A stretch of DNA of 51,333 bases from UBA1858 sp045105615 (GTDB lineage: Bacteria > Pseudomonadota > Gammaproteobacteria > UBA4575): NCBI GenBank assembly GCA_045105615.1, contig JBGCDS010000012.1:1-51333 (forward strand), given 5' to 3'. Under the pieces are notes generated by a model. It did no database searches and was not told the DNA's origin. It worked only from the letters and a program-made list of their open reading frames with translations. This document shows, in pieces, positions 44,454 through 51,333 of the stretch (the first letter of the stretch is position 1; the number at the start of each line of letters is the position of its first letter). The position numbers and the translations under genes were made by a program.

Positions 44454-45011
44454 CTAGCTTGAGGCTTTAGACACCATAACCATGGCCGGACGCAATAGAC
44501 GATCATTCAATAAATAGCCTTTCTGCATCACCGCTATGACTGTATTTGGCTTGTATTCTGCAGATTCTTGCATGCTCATCGCTTGGTGCAGATTAGGGTC
44601 AAATGCCTCACCAACCGGATTGATTTCCATAATGCTAAATTTTTCTAATGCTTGGATGAGCATTTTCAAGGTCAACTCTGTGCCTTCTCTGAGCTTAGCC
44701 GCATCCACATCTTCAACACTTAAGCCCAATTCTAAACTATCTTTAACTGCCAGCAGCTCCATTCCAAATTTTTCTAGACCAAACTTATGTGCATTTTCAA
44801 CATTCTTATCTGCACGGCGTTTAGTATTTTCAATTTCAGCCTGTGAACGCATATATAGCTGCCAGTTATCTTCAGCTTTTTGCTGTGCCTCAGCCAATGC
44901 TTGCTCAAGGTCTACTTCTCCTGATTCCTGTTGTGCTGCTTCTTCCATTGAAGTATCAATATCTTCTTGCTCGGACTGCGTCTCATGTTGCGATTCTGAA
45001 TGATCTGGCAT
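44454..45011 (-). CDS. grpE: Nucleotide exchange factor GrpE
   Basis: GrpE releases ADP from DnaK. The 185-residue product has an acidic, glutamine-rich N-terminal stretch (1-35), a long coiled coil (about 35-90, with YMRSQAEIENTKRRADKNVENAHKF), and the beta-domain signature MEINPVGEAFDPNLHQAMSMQES...NTVIAVMQKGYLLNDRLLRPAMVMVSK. The ATG at 45009-45011 is preceded by GGAG at 6 nt. It lies 62 nt after hrcA and 140 nt before dnaK, with an RpoH-like promoter 49 nt upstream. Confidence 0.98.
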   Translation of the reverse strand: MPDHSESQHETQSEQEDIDTSMEEAAQQESGEVDLEQALAEAQQKAEDNWQLYMRSQAEIENTKRRADKNVENAHKFGLEKFGMELLAVKDSLELGLSVEDVDAAKLREGTELTLKMLIQALEKFSIMEINPVGEAFDPNLHQAMSMQESAEYKPNTVIAVMQKGYLLNDRLLRPAMVMVSKASS

Positions 45012-45060
45012 TTCGTACTCCTACACGAAAAAATTAACGTCTATATAGATGTTATGAGTT

Positions 45061-45089
45061 AAGTGGGGACAACTCATTCTGAGTTCAAG
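45061..45089 (-). promoter_or_regulatory. RpoH (sigma32)-type promoter for grpE
   Basis: On the minus strand CTTGAAC (45083-45089) is followed after 14 nt by CCCCACTT (45061-45068): six of seven against the -35 and seven of eight against the -10 consensus. It overlaps the last codons of hrcA and lies 49 nt before the grpE ATG, so heat-shock transcription could bypass the CIRCE-controlled promoter. Confidence 0.75.
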
Positions 45090-46120
45090 GCCTCACTTAG
45101 CAATTTTGCAGTGACATCTACAATGGGGATTACCCGATCATAAGCCATGCGCTTAGGTCCTACGACAGCCAACACACCCTTAACATCTTCACTAATACTG
45201 TAAGGCGCGGATACTACGCTACAATCATCAAAAACGTCATATCCCGATTCGCTACCTATAAATATTTGCACACCTTGAGCACAAATGCAGCGATCCAGCA
45301 AATGCAGAATCTCTTTTTTCTGATTAAACGCATCAAATAAACCGCGTAATTTGCTCACATTGGATAGCTCTTCAAACTCCATCAAATTTGTCTGACCATC
45401 AACAATATAATTTTGAGCTGATGAATTATCCCCCTCTTCATCAAATATTTTTCCACCCAAAGTGATTGCTGTACGCATTAAGTCATCCATATCCTGGCGT
45501 GCGACATCCAATTCTTTCAGCAGGATCTTACGGACTTCTTGCAGGCTTCTCCCGGCCAAGATGTCATTCAAATAATTAGCCGCCTCACGCAGTTCGCTGG
45601 ATGAATAATCTCTATCTAGATGAATAATACGATTATGAACATCTTTTTGATCCACCACTAAAATGGCTAATATGCGCCGATCAGATAGACTCAAGAACTC
45701 GATTTGCCTAAATGCCGCTTTATTATATTGCGGCATAGTCACTACTCCCGCCATTTGGGTTAGTGATGAAAGTAAACTTGAGGCAGTTTCTACAACGCCC
45801 TTCTGATCAATACTAGTTTCCGTTAAGCGTGACTTTAGTCCTGTCACTACCGAAGAATTTAACGGCTTCACTTCAATTAAAGTATCAACGAACAAACGAT
45901 AGCCTTGAGCAGTAGGTACACGCCCTGCTGAGGTATGAGGGGAATGCAGATACCCAAGCACTTCCAGATCGGACATTATATTACGTACAGTGGCGGGACT
46001 CACATCCAGATCAGAAACACGCGCAAGTGTCCGTGAACCTACTGGCTGCCCATCATTAATATAATTTTGCACTAACGCACGAAATAACTGTTGCGTACGC
46101 GCATCGAGCTGATTGTCCAT
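45074..46120 (-). CDS. hrcA: Heat-inducible transcription repressor HrcA
   Basis: HrcA binds CIRCE operators and represses class I heat-shock genes; GroEL keeps it active in characterised species. The 348-residue product has the N-terminal winged-helix domain (about 1-75) with VGSRTLAR and LDVSPATVRNIMSDLEVLGYLHSPHTSAGRVPTAQGYRLFVDTL, the family signature, then a GAF-like dimerisation domain. A CIRCE site lies 58 nt upstream of its own start, so it is autoregulated. HrcA is absent from enteric bacteria but found in several other gammaproteobacterial lineages. hrcA-grpE-dnaK-dnaJ is the classical order. Confidence 0.98.
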   Translation of the reverse strand: MDNQLDARTQQLFRALVQNYINDGQPVGSRTLARVSDLDVSPATVRNIMSDLEVLGYLHSPHTSAGRVPTAQGYRLFVDTLIEVKPLNSSVVTGLKSRLTETSIDQKGVVETASSLLSSLTQMAGVVTMPQYNKAAFRQIEFLSLSDRRILAILVVDQKDVHNRIIHLDRDYSSSELREAANYLNDILAGRSLQEVRKILLKELDVARQDMDDLMRTAITLGGKIFDEEGDNSSAQNYIVDGQTNLMEFEELSNVSKLRGLFDAFNQKKEILHLLDRCICAQGVQIFIGSESGYDVFDDCSVVSAPYSISEDVKGVLAVVGPKRMAYDRVIPIVDVTAKLLSEALNSE

Positions 46121-46178
46121 TTAATCGACCAAATCCAATTTCTGCATTAATATCACACTAGGAACACTGATTAGGTGC

Positions 46179-46205
46179 TTAGCACTCAAAATCCTAGAGT
46201 GCCAA
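46179..46205 (-). promoter_or_regulatory. CIRCE operator (HrcA binding site)
   Basis: TTAGCACTC (46179-46187), a 9-nt spacer, then GAGTGCCAA (46197-46205). The consensus is TTAGCACTC-N9-GAGTGCTAA, so there is one mismatch in 18. It overlaps the start region of the hrcA promoter, where bound HrcA would block initiation. Confidence 0.95.
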
Positions 46206-46233
46206 TATACACCATCCTAAAATTCTAAGGCAA
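46204..46233 (-). promoter_or_regulatory. Sigma70-type promoter of hrcA overlapping CIRCE
   Basis: On the minus strand TTGCCT (46228-46233) and TATATT (46204-46209) are separated by 18 nt: four of six and five of six against consensus. The -10 overlaps the end of CIRCE by two bases, and the expected start point falls inside the operator, the normal geometry for HrcA repression. Confidence 0.7.
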
Positions 46234-46313
46234 AATTGGACTCACACCTATTTAACGGTAAGCTGCATATTATTTGCCATTATTTCCACACAAACCAAAA
46301 TACTATTTAACCT

Positions 46314-47192
46314 GTGACTAATAAATTCAAATCTGTCGGTATTATTGCTAAACACAATGACAAGCTAGTATTCGAGACTGTGCGCAGCCTATATGACTTC
46401 TTGCAGTCCAACGACATCAAAATCTGCGCTGACAAAGATGCTCAAGAGTGCTTAGAAAGCACCGGTGTTAGCTGTGTTGATATTAAGGAAATGCATAAGG
46501 ATGTTGACCTAGCCATTGTCGTTGGTGGCGACGGCACGCTACTTTCCGCAGCCCAGTCAATGGTAAACAACGACATTCCAATTATTGGTATTAACCGAGG
46601 CAGACTTGGTTTTCTTACCAATATTTTACCGGAAAACTTGCACCAAGATTTGAAACAAATATTCAATGGTGAGTTTCAACCAGAAGCGCGTACTGTCATG
46701 ACTGCAAAACATATGCGCGGCGAAGAACAGTTAGCTGCCTGTCTTGCGATTAATGATGTTGTGGTCCATGCGCGATATGTTGTTCGCATGATCGAACTAG
46801 AAACACGTATTGATGATGAATACCTAAATACTGTCAGAGCTGATGGGCTTATTGTGGCAACTCCAACTGGCTCTACGGCCTATGCCCTGTCTGGTGGCGG
46901 CCCAATTGTGCACCCCAGTGTTGCAACCACGCTAATTGTGCCTATTTGTCCGCACACATTAAGTAATCGCCCTATCGCCGTTGACGAGAATAGTCGCGTT
47001 GAAATAGTCTATTCATCTCATAATGAATTAAACGGCATTGCCTCAATTGATGGACAGCAGGAAACTGAAGTAATCCCTGGTGATCGTATTGTTATGGAGC
47101 GATCAGCGAAACCGCTGATACTCATACAACCAAACAGTTATTCATTCTTCAAAGTGCTGCGTCAAAAATTAAATTGGAGCCAACAGCCTTAG
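46314..47192 (+). CDS. nadK: NAD kinase
   Basis: NadK phosphorylates NAD to NADP. The 292-residue product aligns with E. coli NadK from the first residues (MTNKFKSVGIIAK) and has GGDGTLL (71-77, with catalytic D73), INRGRLGFLTNI, the NDVVVHA motif (about 145), DGLIVATPTGSTAYALSGGGPIVHP (about 175-199) and the C-terminal SYSFFKVLRQKLNW. The start is a GTG (46314-46316) with no visible Shine-Dalgarno. A TACTAT box ends 7 nt before it, so the mRNA could be leaderless. It is divergent from hrcA and 4 nt before recN. Confidence 0.96.
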   Translation: MTNKFKSVGIIAKHNDKLVFETVRSLYDFLQSNDIKICADKDAQECLESTGVSCVDIKEMHKDVDLAIVVGGDGTLLSAAQSMVNNDIPIIGINRGRLGFLTNILPENLHQDLKQIFNGEFQPEARTVMTAKHMRGEEQLAACLAINDVVVHARYVVRMIELETRIDDEYLNTVRADGLIVATPTGSTAYALSGGGPIVHPSVATTLIVPICPHTLSNRPIAVDENSRVEIVYSSHNELNGIASIDGQQETEVIPGDRIVMERSAKPLILIQPNSYSFFKVLRQKLNWSQQP

Positions 47193-47196
47193 CCTC

Positions 47197-48870
47197 ATGT
47201 TGAAGTCCTTACACATTCAAAACTTTGCCATCATCGAAAAGCTAGAGTTAGATTTTTTCAATGGCATGAGCGCACTCACCGGTGAAACTGGCGCGGGAAA
47301 ATCTATTATTATTGATGCAATAGGACTGGTCTTAGGTGATCGCGCGGATAATAATTTAATTCGTGCTGGTAAAGAAGCGGCTGAAATTATTCTCGTAGTT
47401 GAGATTGAAACCAAATCAAATAGTGCGCGCTGGTTAAAACAAAATGACTTTGAACTTGAATCAGAATGCATTTTACGTCGAGTAGTGCGCAAAGATGGTA
47501 AATCAAAAGCTTATATTAATGGTGTTCCGGTACCGCTAAAAACGCTGAAAGAATTAGGCGAGTGCATCATTAATATCTATGGACAACATGCTCATCAGTC
47601 ACTAATGAATGTTGCCACACAACGCGAGCTAATTGATCAATTTGCTAATCAAAAACAAAATCTAAACGCACTAGATCAGCTATTCTCTGATTGGCGAGAA
47701 CAAAAACAACGTTTTGATCAAATCAGCAAAGATTCTAGCGACATACAAGCCACGGTTGAATTGCTTCGCTACCAAGTAGAAGAGCTAGACCAACTTGGCC
47801 TGGAAGTCAACGAAGTGAGTAAACTAGAGCAAAAACATAAGCGTTTAGCCAATGCGGAAGAACTTAAAAAATCGACACTGCTCGCAAGCCATCAATTAAA
47901 AAATGATGAAAGCTCGGATGTCTATACTACGCTTAGTCAAATTTGCACACAGGTAAGCGCCCTACTCAACAACGATCAAGACTTAAAGTCGACAAACCAA
48001 TCTCTCGAAGAAGCGTTTACCATTATTAGCGAATGCGCAGATGATCTACGCAACTATGCTGAAGCGATTGAAATTGATCCTGAAGAGTTATTCCAGACAG
48101 AGGAGCGATTAGCCAGTATCGACCAAATTTCCCGCAAGCATAAAGTGACACCTGACGAGTTAATTGTATTGCATGAGAAAATTAGTAACGAACTAGCATC
48201 ACTCACTCAACCTGAGTTTGATGTAGACACGCTTCAAGCCGTACTAGAAAAAACACAAACCGCTTATCGAGAACTCGCTAAAAAAATTAGCAATAAGAGA
48301 ACATCGATAGCTAAGAAACTCAGCACTGATATCACTAAAGCATTGACCAAGCTCGGCATGGAAAAAGCGCGCGTAGAAATTGCAGTCAATTATGACGACA
48401 CCGCATCGCCGACATCCTATGGTTTTGATTCAATCGTATTTAATGTGCAAACCAATCCCGGACAAAAAATGCTACCACTTTCTCAAGTTGCATCCGGAGG
48501 TGAGTTATCACGTATTAGCCTAGCCATTCAAATGATTGCCGTTGATAAAATGGATGTTCCAGTACTCATATTTGACGAGGTTGATTCAGGGGTGGGCGGC
48601 GCAGTTGCAGAAGTTGTGGGCAGAGAACTTCGCACTATCGGCGAACACAGACAGGTGATGTGTATTACTCATTTAGCACAGGTCGCTGCTAATGCTCATC
48701 ACCATTACCGAGTGAACAAACAATCTGAGCAGTCCGATACCGCCTCTGCCATTGAACACTTGAACCAGGCGGACAGAATTACGGAGATCGCACGCATGAT
48801 AGGCGGTGTCAAGTTAACCGAGAATACATTCTTGCATGCGAAAGAAATGCTAGAAGCTAGTATTCAATAA
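47197..48870 (+). CDS. recN: DNA repair protein RecN
   Basis: RecN is an SMC-like ATPase that acts early in double-strand break repair. The 557-residue product has the Walker A GETGAGKS (29-36), a long coiled-coil middle (about 150-370), the ABC signature LSQVASGGELSRISLAIQMI (about 428-447) and the Walker B VPVLIFDEVDSGVGG (about 454-468), followed by CITHLAQVAANAHHHYRV. The ATG at 47197 is 4 nt after the nadK stop codon, so the two genes are co-transcribed. No LexA box is visible between them, which fits recN lying behind nadK rather than under its own SOS promoter. Confidence 0.98.
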   Translation: MLKSLHIQNFAIIEKLELDFFNGMSALTGETGAGKSIIIDAIGLVLGDRADNNLIRAGKEAAEIILVVEIETKSNSARWLKQNDFELESECILRRVVRKDGKSKAYINGVPVPLKTLKELGECIINIYGQHAHQSLMNVATQRELIDQFANQKQNLNALDQLFSDWREQKQRFDQISKDSSDIQATVELLRYQVEELDQLGLEVNEVSKLEQKHKRLANAEELKKSTLLASHQLKNDESSDVYTTLSQICTQVSALLNNDQDLKSTNQSLEEAFTIISECADDLRNYAEAIEIDPEELFQTEERLASIDQISRKHKVTPDELIVLHEKISNELASLTQPEFDVDTLQAVLEKTQTAYRELAKKISNKRTSIAKKLSTDITKALTKLGMEKARVEIAVNYDDTASPTSYGFDSIVFNVQTNPGQKMLPLSQVASGGELSRISLAIQMIAVDKMDVPVLIFDEVDSGVGGAVAEVVGRELRTIGEHRQVMCITHLAQVAANAHHHYRVNKQSEQSDTASAIEHLNQADRITEIARMIGGVKLTENTFLHAKEMLEASIQ

Positions 48871-48911
48871 CTATCATATACCTATTAATTCCAACCAAAG
48901 ACAAGCACCTC

Positions 48912-49265
48912 ATGATCAAAGCATTATTTAAATTTACTGCCCTGCTACTATTTATTAGTTTAATAGGATGCACAGGACGTCTTTTCACTGTACACAAGAT
49001 TGACGTTCAACAGGGCAATGCCGTCGATCCTGAAAAGGTTGAACAGTTACAGGTCGGCATGAACAAAGAACAGGTGCGGTTCTTGATGGGCACACCGCTA
49101 ATTAATGATGTATTTCATCCTGATCGCTGGGATTACGTCTACCACTTAATTCCGGATTACGGCGACAATGAAAGACGTCATGTAGCAGTAATCTTCGAAG
49201 GCGACACAGTCGCCAGCATTGAAAAAAGTGACATGCCAGCTCCTGAACAGGACGAAGAAAAATAA
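48912..49265 (+). CDS. bamE: Outer membrane protein assembly factor BamE
   Basis: BamE (SmpA) is a small lipoprotein of the BAM complex that inserts beta-barrel proteins into the outer membrane. The 117-residue product has a lipoprotein signal peptide with a lipobox LIGC, C20 being the lipidated residue, then the SmpA/OmlA domain: IDVQQGNAVDPEKVEQLQVGMNKEQVRFLMGTPLINDVFHPDRWDYVYHL. The acidic tail (about 105-117) has no known role. It follows recN by 41 nt in the same direction; bamE beside recN is usual in this class. Confidence 0.97.
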   Translation: MIKALFKFTALLLFISLIGCTGRLFTVHKIDVQQGNAVDPEKVEQLQVGMNKEQVRFLMGTPLINDVFHPDRWDYVYHLIPDYGDNERRHVAVIFEGDTVASIEKSDMPAPEQDEEK

Positions 49266-49581
49266 TACTGCCAATTCAACACCTACCGCTCACAAACTCT
49301 CTCGCTCGCATATATTTTGCGAGTGAACCAACACCATCCTAGCTCAACCCACATTTTCTAAAACACAAAGCAATTCTAAAAACTGTGATCCTGTTATAAA
49401 TGTAATAACCCGCCGTACCGTCCGGTCTGATTTGCTAACAGCTCGTCATTATAATTTTTCATTCGTAACATTTTTTCACAATCGAATGAGACTTCCAACA
49501 AAGAAGCTTTATCAATAACGATCTAAAGTAGCTGCAACACGAAAATAATAAAAAGCCCCACTAAATAACGAAGGAACTACA
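49266..49581. other. Gene-free stretch between bamE and the L,D-transpeptidase gene
   Basis: This 316-nt stretch has no gene that I can support. It contains an 8-bp stem with one wobble (49303-49310 with 49318-49325) and a 7-nt loop, 37 nt after bamE, without a T run after it; it may end the nadK-recN-bamE transcript by a Rho-type route. The right half is AT-rich and presumably holds the transpeptidase promoter, which I could not fix. Confidence 0.5.
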
Positions 49582-51249
49582 TTGTTAGAGTCGGCATTCA
49601 AGCAGCGCTTGCGTAAGAGAATTCCATCGCATGTGAGCATTCACTTTATTCTATTGGCAGCCTGCCTAGGATTCACTTCAACTGTGCAAGCAGGCATTCA
49701 CTTCACATTAATGGGCTCTGGCTCACTGCCACAGGCAGAAGAAATTAGCCTTATTACCGAGTTAAAAGATTCATCATTGCCATTGAAGAAATCTCTTAAA
49801 AGCTTGTATCAGTTAAGAAATTACAAATTAATCTGGAGTGATGGAGAAAAATATAATGACAATGCCAAGCAGCTTCTTAGCACCATTCAACAGTCTCATG
49901 AATTTGGTTTAAATGCTTTTGATTACGACGCAGAGTCACTCCAGAGTTTTCTTCAAAAAAGCGAGGCAAACCCCACATTGTTGGGCAAATCAGATATCCT
50001 CTTCTCACATGCCTACGTGAAGCTTGCCAGCCATATCAGCAGGGGAAAATTAACTGACTCTCAAGCCACTTTTAACAATGAAGAGCTATTGTTAGCCACA
50101 CTGAATGAAGGTGCTGACAACAATGCAATCCATTCCACCATTAATGACTTACAACCTAAAAACAACCATTATAGAAATCTTGTTGCTGCGCTAACAAATT
50201 ATAAGCAAATAGAAGCGCGTATCGATCACCAACAAGCACCACTAAAATTATCTAAAAGATCATATCAACTTGGTGACTACTCTAGCGAAATCCCAAAATT
50301 AAGAACGTTACTGCATGTCTATGGTGACTACAGAGGCAATGATCTTTCTAGTCAGTTACTAGATGAACCTTTAATGCTAGCAGTTAGCGAGTTTCAATCA
50401 CGCCATGGATTAGATACCGACGGAGTAGTTGGCAAACAAACTGTACGCGCATTGAATACACCGATTTGGAAACGAATCCAACAACTTGAACTCAATCTGG
50501 CACGTGCACGATCACTGCCCGACCTATCAACCGGCCGGCACCTGCTCGTCAACATACCCGCATACAAATTATATCTTTATGACGACCAACAGCTCACTTA
50601 TCAATCCAATGTAGTTGTCGGCAAGAAAAAACATAAAACTCCGTTAATCACGTCGGAGTTAACTAAAATTATTCTCAGTCCATATTGGAATGTACCAAAA
50701 TCAATCACTTATAATGAGATTGTCCCGGCGATACAAAGGGACCCTAATTATCTCGCCAAAAATAATATGAAGTTGCTCAGCACTGACAGCAATCAGGCGC
50801 GAATCATCAACCCAGAGACGATTGATTGGTTTAATATTGACCAGGCAAATACAAACTTTAGAGTCAGGCAAGAGCCTGGTGTCAGGAATTCACTGGGTAA
50901 CATAAAATTTATTTTCCCCAACCGACATAGCGTTTATTTGCACGACACCCCATCAAGACGCTTATTTGCATTGCCACAGCGTGCATTTAGCCATGGCTGC
51001 ATACGCGTTGAAGACCCGTTTGGACTAGCCGAAACTCTGATATCAAACGATCTTGGTTGGTCAAAATATGACTTGCTAGACCTTTCCAAACAAAGCAAAT
51101 CAAAAACAGTACCGCTTAGCGAATCCGTGCCCATCCATATCACCTATATGACTGCCTGGGCAGATGAGCAAGGAATCGTTAATTTCAGACCAGACATCTA
51201 CAATCGGGATACCCAAGTGCTGGCGAGCTTGTATAATGCGGATAATTAA
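49582..51249 (+). CDS. YcbB/LdtD-type L,D-transpeptidase
   Basis: L,D-transpeptidases form 3-3 cross-links in peptidoglycan in the periplasm. The 555-residue product has a signal or anchor segment (about 18-37), a scaffold domain (about 60-200), a peptidoglycan-binding domain (about 235-292, with AVSEFQSRHGLDTDGVVGKQTVRALN) and a YkuD domain (about 325-495) with the catalytic motif SHGCIRVED, C473 being the nucleophile. SPYWNVPKSITYNEIVPAIQRDP and VYLHDTP are also typical of the YcbB class. The start is a TTG with AAGGA 6-7 nt upstream; no ATG lies before the signal segment. Confidence 0.93.
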   Translation: MLESAFKQRLRKRIPSHVSIHFILLAACLGFTSTVQAGIHFTLMGSGSLPQAEEISLITELKDSSLPLKKSLKSLYQLRNYKLIWSDGEKYNDNAKQLLSTIQQSHEFGLNAFDYDAESLQSFLQKSEANPTLLGKSDILFSHAYVKLASHISRGKLTDSQATFNNEELLLATLNEGADNNAIHSTINDLQPKNNHYRNLVAALTNYKQIEARIDHQQAPLKLSKRSYQLGDYSSEIPKLRTLLHVYGDYRGNDLSSQLLDEPLMLAVSEFQSRHGLDTDGVVGKQTVRALNTPIWKRIQQLELNLARARSLPDLSTGRHLLVNIPAYKLYLYDDQQLTYQSNVVVGKKKHKTPLITSELTKIILSPYWNVPKSITYNEIVPAIQRDPNYLAKNNMKLLSTDSNQARIINPETIDWFNIDQANTNFRVRQEPGVRNSLGNIKFIFPNRHSVYLHDTPSRRLFALPQRAFSHGCIRVEDPFGLAETLISNDLGWSKYDLLDLSKQSKSKTVPLSESVPIHITYMTAWADEQGIVNFRPDIYNRDTQVLASLYNADN

Positions 51250-51284
51250 AATGTTAATTATAAGTATATATACAGGGGTAAATT

Positions 51285-51333
51285 TTGGCTCAACAACCGA
51301 ATGCAAGAAGACCTACTCACCTAAATAGACGCA
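51285..51333 (+). CDS. Possible start of the next gene (partial)
   Basis: A TTG at 51285-51287 is preceded by AGGGG at a good distance (51274-51278), 35 nt after the transpeptidase stop codon. The 16 codons in the window read MAQQPNARRPTHLNRR and remain open at the edge. In E. coli the ycbB gene is followed by ycbK, a DUF882 protein with a twin-arginine signal; the basic N-terminus ending in RR would fit such a signal. This is inference from context. Confidence 0.4.
   Translation, partial: MAQQPNARRPTHLNRR

Noticed and set aside
44536..45003. 155-codon plus-strand frame opposite grpE
   Set aside because: It lies wholly inside grpE on the opposite strand, is serine- and cysteine-rich in a way expected from the reverse of an acidic, glutamine-rich gene, and has no ribosome site.

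Overview
The window is a stretch of gammaproteobacterial chromosome, moderately AT-rich by eye, almost entirely made of conserved housekeeping operons. Gene content and order point to Gammaproteobacteria: pnp-rpsO-truB-rbfA-infB-nusA-rimP, a 14-gene nuo operon, secG/tRNA-Leu, carAB-greA-rlmE-ftsH, bamE, and a YcbB-type L,D-transpeptidase. The lineage probably branches outside the enterics: nuoC and nuoD are separate genes, and an hrcA/CIRCE heat-shock system coexists with RpoH-like promoters. I cannot name genus or species. Nearly everything from the left edge to about 46.1 kb is on the minus strand, so transcription runs right to left there. From 46.3 kb to the right edge it runs left to right.

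Layout, left to right. 1-131: the first 43 codons of an unidentified membrane protein. 325-9195: msrB and the translation/RNA operon rimP-nusA-infB-rbfA-truB-rpsO-pnp, with hairpins in the rpsO-pnp spacer and a terminator-like hairpin in the rimP leader. 9375-14489: an accessory insert between rimP and the initiator tRNA. It holds a polysaccharide deacetylase, a pesticin/T4-lysozyme-like muramidase without a signal peptide, a large secreted protein of unknown function, a DUF3592-like membrane protein, a small membrane protein, a DUF2059 gene broken at an A9 run, and at least two, probably three, copies of a short degenerate repeat. 14490-14566: tRNA-fMet. 14682-29188: nuoN to nuoA (respiratory complex I). 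29673-29757: tRNA-Leu(GAG). 29794-32523: secG, tpiA, glmM. 32670-40155: carA-carB-greA-rlmE-ftsH, closed by a strong terminator and preceded by an attenuator-like hairpin. 40313-46120: hrcA-grpE-dnaK-dnaJ-dapB. 46314-51333: nadK-recN-bamE, an L,D-transpeptidase, and the probable first codons of a following gene.

How the genes work together. The left block makes ribosome-maturation, initiation, elongation and RNA-decay factors. Complex I supplies NADH-driven proton pumping. The carAB block links carbamoyl-phosphate synthesis to transcript cleavage (GreA), 23S rRNA methylation (RlmE) and membrane proteolysis (FtsH). The chaperone block carries the most readable regulation: a promoter overlapping a CIRCE operator ahead of hrcA, and separate RpoH-like promoters ahead of grpE and dnaK. 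That suggests two layers of heat-shock control in one cluster.

I did not find a clearly new multi-gene system. The best candidates for follow-up are the repeat-bearing insert beside tRNA-fMet, the A9 frameshift, the signal-less muramidase, the layered heat-shock promoters, and the structured leaders of carA, rimP and nuoA.
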